A DNA stretch of 8,785 nt. Origin: Christensenella sp. UBA7102 (GTDB taxonomy: Bacteria; Bacillota; Clostridia; Christensenellales; UBA1750). Made by a program: the position numbers and the translations under genes. The stretch is from assembly GCA_002492415.1 (NCBI GenBank), contig DKYK01000086.1, positions 39,256 through 48,040 of the forward strand, given 5' to 3'. Below the pieces are notes generated by a model that was not told the DNA's origin, did no database searches, and saw only the letters and a list, made by a program, of their open reading frames with translations. Each line of letters opens with the position of its first letter. Position 1 is the first letter of the stretch. Below are positions 6,161 through 8,785 of the stretch, in pieces.

Positions 6161-6198
6161 GTCGCCATGGCAGTTCAAAGCTGTCATGGCGACTTTTT
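6161..6198 (+). terminator. Rho-independent terminator of the ABC ATPase gene
   Basis: GTCGCCATGGCAG (6161-6173) pairs with CTGTCATGGCGAC (6181-6193) over 13 bp with one G-U pair, around a 7-base loop, followed by five Ts. It starts 16 bases after the stop codon. Confidence 0.93.
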
Positions 6199-6232
6199 CG
6201 CAACGAGAAGTCCTATACTGCGAGGTTAAACC

Positions 6233-7294
6233 ATGAGAATCGATAAGCGCTCCTATTCACAGATCGAAAAAGCTCTTTCCAGCATCGACCTGCCCATTTC
6301 CGTCTATACGGCAAGCGGCGAGCAGGTCTTTCCCTCCACTCCTGTTGAGGTGCGCGAAGAGGAGATCGCGTCGCTGAAATGGGAGGGGGGCTATGCGCGA
6401 CTTGGCTCGATGAAGCTGTTCAAGCTGAGCGTGCGGGGTATGGTAGTGGGCGTGCCCGATTATGTGCCCGTGGGTGAGCAGATTCTGCAGATGGCCGGCG
6501 CGATGCTCACCATGCTGCTGCGCGCTGTCGATCGGGATATGGATCGCGACGAGGTGCTGCGCAAGGTGCTGTTGGACGGGCTGGACGGCACGGAACTGGA
6601 GTCCATCGTGCCGGAATTTGGGTTGGATCTGGAGCGGCCGCGCTGCGCGGTGCTGTTCCAGAGCGTGGGCGAAGCACAGGAAGTGGAGAGCACGCTGCGC
6701 GAAGTGTTTTCCGGGTCCGCAAACGACATGGTGGTATCGGTGGGCCGCAACAGCACGGTGCTGCTGCGCTCCATGGAAAGCACACACTATGACGAGCTGA
6801 AGGAGCTGGTTATGGCGGTGATGGAGACGGCCTATGAGGAGACCGGCGCCAAGCTCATGGCGGGCATCGGCGAGATGCAGAGCACATTGGGCAGGATGAG
6901 CGTCTCGCTCCGGGAAGCGCGCAGGGCGATGGAGATCGGCCGCACCTTCCGTCCCGGCAGTCGTGTGTACAGCTACCGGGAGTTGCTCATCGAACGCTTT
7001 ATGTGCGAGATTCCGCAGGATCTGGCGCGGCGCTATTACGAGGTGCTGTTCAACAAGAAGAACGCCCGCATATTCAACGAGGAAATGGTGCAGACCATCG
7101 ATAAGCTCTTTGAATGCCACTTGAATGTGTCGGAGGCCGCGCGCCAGCTCTACATCCATCGCAACACGCTGGTTTACCGGCTGGACAAGGTGCAGCGCGT
7201 CACGGGTCTGGATTTGCGCGCATTTGACGACGCCATTACGTTTAAAATGCTTCGCATGCTCGGGCGAGTAAATGATGGACAAAAGAACGCCTAG
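6233..7294 (+). CDS. PucR/CdaR-type helix-turn-helix transcriptional regulator
   Basis: This 353-residue DNA-binding protein has the layout of the PucR/CdaR family (sugar-diacid, purine or amino-acid responsive regulators). The N-terminal segment (about 1-95) begins with a PAS-like PISVYTASGEQVFP stretch and may hold the sensor. A degenerate GGDEF-like middle region (about 135-250) ends in AGIGEMQSTLGRMSVSLREARRAMEIGR, a pattern typical of this family. The C-terminal PucR-type helix-turn-helix is clear: LNVSEAARQLYIHRNTLVYRLDKVQRVTGLDLRAFDDAITFKML (297-340 region). The start at 6233 is set by a GAGG site 7 bases upstream. It lies between the sugar ATPase and a peptidase; the target genes are unknown, and the sugar ATPase or the enolase-superfamily operon are guesses. 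No convincing promoter of its own was seen, so it may depend on readthrough of the terminator at 6161-6198. Confidence 0.88.
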   Translation: MRIDKRSYSQIEKALSSIDLPISVYTASGEQVFPSTPVEVREEEIASLKWEGGYARLGSMKLFKLSVRGMVVGVPDYVPVGEQILQMAGAMLTMLLRAVDRDMDRDEVLRKVLLDGLDGTELESIVPEFGLDLERPRCAVLFQSVGEAQEVESTLREVFSGSANDMVVSVGRNSTVLLRSMESTHYDELKELVMAVMETAYEETGAKLMAGIGEMQSTLGRMSVSLREARRAMEIGRTFRPGSRVYSYRELLIERFMCEIPQDLARRYYEVLFNKKNARIFNEEMVQTIDKLFECHLNVSEAARQLYIHRNTLVYRLDKVQRVTGLDLRAFDDAITFKMLRMLGRVNDGQKNA

Positions 7295-7304
7295 GGTATA
7301 AAAT
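7276..7304 (+). promoter_or_regulatory. Probable sigma-A promoter of the S41 peptidase gene, inside the regulator's 3' end
   Basis: TGGACA (7276-7281, 5 of 6 matches) lies 17 bp before TAAAAT (7299-7304), within an AT-rich TATAAAATAAT run. The -35 box is inside the last codons of the regulator gene. Predicted start is near 7311. Confidence 0.65.
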
Positions 7305-7308
7305 AATG

Positions 7309-7337
7309 GGGAGCGTCGGTGCGCTCCCTGAATTTTT
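7309..7337 (+). terminator. Probable terminator/attenuator hairpin between regulator and peptidase
   Basis: GGGAGCG (7309-7315) pairs perfectly with CGCTCCC (7322-7328) around a 6-base loop. Four bases (TGAA) separate the stem from five Ts (7333-7337), so termination is likely weaker than at the other hairpins here. The predicted start of the downstream promoter falls inside the left arm. Confidence 0.6.
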
Positions 7338-7354
7338 ATTTGGAGGAAAAAATT

Positions 7355-8587
7355 ATGAAAAAGGCATTGCCCATCATCGTATACACATTGGTGCTCGTGC
7401 TGGTGACGGGGCTGATCTCCTCGGGCGCGACGCTGCTGATTGCGTCGGCCGTGCGGCTGGGGAGCGGCGATACGGTCACCATTTCGCAGGACGAATACGC
7501 ACTGCTGCAAAAGTACGGCAAGCTGGACAATATACTCAACCTCATCAAAACCGTGTACGTGGACGACGTAAGCGACGAGGCATTGATTGAAAACGCCGCT
7601 TACGGCATGGTGGCGCTGCTGGAGGATCCCTATTCCTTTTATATGGATACTGAGAGCATGGAGGCGATGGAAGAGAGTGATTCCGGCCAATATGTGGGCA
7701 TTGGCGCGACTTTTACCACCGATCCGGACAGCGGCATGATGGTGCTTACGCGCATCTATCCGGACAGCCCGGCCAGCGAGAGCGGCCTGCAGGTGGGCGA
7801 CCAGCTGTATGCGGTCAATGGGGAGAACATCGTGGGCATGCCCACGACCGACGTCACGGCGCTCGTGCGCGGCGAGGAGGGCACAGAACTGACCATGACG
7901 GTGCTGCGCGGTGAGGAGAAAACGGAGCAGAGCTATACCATGACGCGCCGCAAGGTGGACGTCGTCGACGTGGAGTACAGGCTGCTGGACGACGGCGTAC
8001 TGCACATTACGCTGTCCAGCTTCTCCACCAACGCGGACAAGGCATTCAAGGAGGCCATTGAATACGGACGCAAGAACGGTGCAACGGGCATACTGCTCGA
8101 TCTGCGCGGCAACGGCGGCGGCGCGGACAACATACTGCAGCCCATTGCCGACCTGTTGCTGCCCGAAGGTCTGATTTTCTACACAGAGGATCGGAGCGGC
8201 AATCGCAATGAGTACAAGTCCGACGCGTACAACATCGGGCTGCCCATGGTCGTGCTGTGCGACGAAAACAGCGCGAGCGCTTCGGAGGTGCTCATCGCTT
8301 CGCTGCAGGACTACGGCGCGGCGACCATCGTAGGCGCCACGACCTTTGGCAAGGCGGTGGGCCAGAGCACTTACACCGTGGATGCGGACGGTTCCGGCGT
8401 GCACATCACCACGGTGCGTGTCTACTCGCCGCTGGGGCGCAACTGGCACGGCGAGGGACTGGAACCCGATATCGTGGTGGAGCAGCCCGATGAGCTCAAG
8501 AACAACCCGCTGCTGTGCAACGACGACAACGACGTGCAATACATCGAAGGGCTGAAGGTGCTGCGCGACATGATTCCGGCGCAGTGA
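7355..8587 (+). CDS. S41 family C-terminal processing peptidase (CtpA/CtpB-like)
   Basis: This 410-residue serine protease should act outside the membrane, cleaving proteins at or near their C-termini; relatives mature or degrade envelope proteins. An N-terminal hydrophobic segment (about 5-32) is an anchor or signal. A short helical region follows, with DPYSFYM (91-97), then a PDZ domain at about 110-195 (GVG-like YVGIG, GLQVGDQLYAVNG) that recognises substrate ends. The peptidase core has LRGNGGG (250-256), the nucleophile Ser308 in ENSASASE, Lys333 in TFGKAVGQ, and Gln337. The Ser-Lys gap of 25 residues and the Gln four after the Lys match the Prc/Tsp family, so it should be active. No C-terminal peptidoglycan-binding domain is present. 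ATG 7355 is chosen over a GTG at 7319 because GGAGG (7342-7346) precedes it by 8 bases and it begins a proper MKK signal sequence. Confidence 0.93.
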   Translation: MKKALPIIVYTLVLVLVTGLISSGATLLIASAVRLGSGDTVTISQDEYALLQKYGKLDNILNLIKTVYVDDVSDEALIENAAYGMVALLEDPYSFYMDTESMEAMEESDSGQYVGIGATFTTDPDSGMMVLTRIYPDSPASESGLQVGDQLYAVNGENIVGMPTTDVTALVRGEEGTELTMTVLRGEEKTEQSYTMTRRKVDVVDVEYRLLDDGVLHITLSSFSTNADKAFKEAIEYGRKNGATGILLDLRGNGGGADNILQPIADLLLPEGLIFYTEDRSGNRNEYKSDAYNIGLPMVVLCDENSASASEVLIASLQDYGAATIVGATTFGKAVGQSTYTVDADGSGVHITTVRVYSPLGRNWHGEGLEPDIVVEQPDELKNNPLLCNDDNDVQYIEGLKVLRDMIPAQ

Positions 8588-8593
8588 GACCGG

Positions 8594-8633
8594 GGCGCGG
8601 ACGAATGGGGAACCCCCATTTTCCGCGCCTTTT
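8594..8633 (+). terminator. Rho-independent terminator of the S41 peptidase gene
   Basis: The outer stem GGCGCGGA (8594-8601) pairs with TCCGCGCC (8622-8629), and the inner stem AATGGGG (8604-8610) pairs with CCCCATT (8614-8620) around AAC. A two-against-one internal loop separates them. Four Ts follow. Confidence 0.9.
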
Positions 8634-8685
8634 ATCTGTGCCCAGGCGGGCTTGGCAAAAAGTTGCAGCGGAAGCAAAAAAAGTG

Positions 8686-8714
8686 TTGACAAAGGATAGG
8701 GGGTATAGTATAAT
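8686..8714 (+). promoter_or_regulatory. Perfect-consensus sigma-A promoter of the tRNA gene
   Basis: TTGACA (8686-8691), a 17-bp spacer and TATAAT (8709-8714) match the consensus at every position. A run of seven As precedes the -35 box. Predicted start is near 8721, giving a 5' leader of about 43 bases before the tRNA. Such strong promoters are usual for stable RNA genes. Confidence 0.93.
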
Positions 8715-8723
8715 AAATTTCGT

Positions 8724-8757
8724 CGCCGAGAGTTGCGGTGAAAACCGGAGCAAGGCG
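8724..8757 (+). other. Potential hairpin in the pre-tRNA 5' leader
   Basis: Three short helices can stack: CGCC (8724-8727) with GGCG (8754-8757), TTGC (8733-8736) with GCAA (8750-8753), and GGT (8737-8739) with ACC (8744-8746), closed by a GAAA tetraloop. Two bulges remain, GAGAG on the 5' side and GGA on the 3' side. No T tract follows. It lies wholly between the predicted transcript start and the mature tRNA. Confidence 0.4.
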
Positions 8758-8763
8758 CAAATC

Positions 8764-8785
8764 GGGAGCATAGCTCAGCTGGGAG
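8764..8785 (+). tRNA. tRNA gene, first 22 bases only (anticodon outside the window)
   Basis: The sequence reads as a tRNA 5' end: acceptor strand GGGAGCA (8764-8770), T8-A9, D-stem GCTC (8773-8776) and D-loop AGCTGGGA, then the first base of the closing D-stem. The window ends before the anticodon, so the amino acid cannot be assigned; tRNA-Val or tRNA-Ala in Bacillota often begin similarly. It may be the first of a cluster. Confidence 0.88.

Noticed and set aside
6214..6219. TATACT as a -10 box for the regulator gene
   Set aside because: Transcription would start about 7 bases before the ATG, beyond the ribosome binding site at 6222-6225, and no -35 box is found 16-18 bp upstream.
6257..8692. 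A very long open frame (811 codons) on the minus strand covering the regulator and peptidase genes
   Set aside because: It lies wholly opposite two clear protein-coding genes, its translation is rich in His, Gln, Arg and Val without any family motif, and it runs across a promoter and two hairpins. High-GC genes commonly leave one antisense frame free of stops.
8721..8785. T-box riboswitch, suggested by GAGAG and GGTGAAAACC in the leader beside a tRNA sequence
   Set aside because: The leader is only about 43 bases, lacks the long Stem I, specifier loop and the antiterminator motif (AA...GGGUGG.ACC.CG), and runs straight into a tRNA gene rather than an amino-acid gene.

Overview
The window looks like ordinary chromosome from a high-GC member of the Clostridia/Bacillota. 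The evidence is AGGAGG-type ribosome binding sites, sigma-A promoters with 17-bp spacers, Rho-independent terminators, an MsmX/UgpC-type sugar ATPase, a PucR/CdaR-type regulator and an S41 (CtpA-like) protease. GC is high in the genes, with AT-rich promoter regions between them. No phage, insertion sequence, CRISPR array or toxin-antitoxin module is visible. The species cannot be fixed from this sequence alone.

Layout from left to right. (1) The 3' part of a GNAT acetyltransferase gene on the + strand (its start lies outside the window) meets a bidirectional terminator. (2) A two-gene minus-strand operon follows. It encodes an enolase-superfamily (mandelate racemase-like) enzyme and then an alpha/beta hydrolase of the serine aminopeptidase/monoacylglycerol lipase type; the two are tightly coupled. 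(3) Divergent from this is a + strand pair: a small HlyD/MacA-like adaptor and a MacB/FtsX-like permease. No matching ATPase gene lies beside them. (4) After a 194-bp AT-rich promoter region comes a single-gene unit for a sugar-type ABC ATPase, with its own promoter, a strong terminator and codon use unlike its neighbours. (5) Next are a PucR/CdaR-type regulator and an S41 C-terminal processing peptidase with an N-terminal membrane anchor. The peptidase appears to have its own promoter inside the end of the regulator gene. (6) A near-perfect hairpin terminator, a perfect-consensus promoter and the first 22 bases of a tRNA gene end the window.

How the parts may work together: the enolase-superfamily enzyme, the sugar-transport ATPase and the CdaR-type regulator are all families often used in uptake and breakdown of sugars and sugar acids, but they lie in separate transcription units here, so a shared pathway is only inferred. 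The strongest link seen directly is an identical 17-base translation start region (GGAGGTAGTTCACCATG) in front of both the enolase-superfamily gene and the ABC ATPase gene. I see no clearly new multi-gene system. The most useful leads are that shared leader, the adaptor-permease pair lacking an ATPase, unusual residues in the hydrolase, and the regulatory layout around the peptidase promoter and the tRNA leader.
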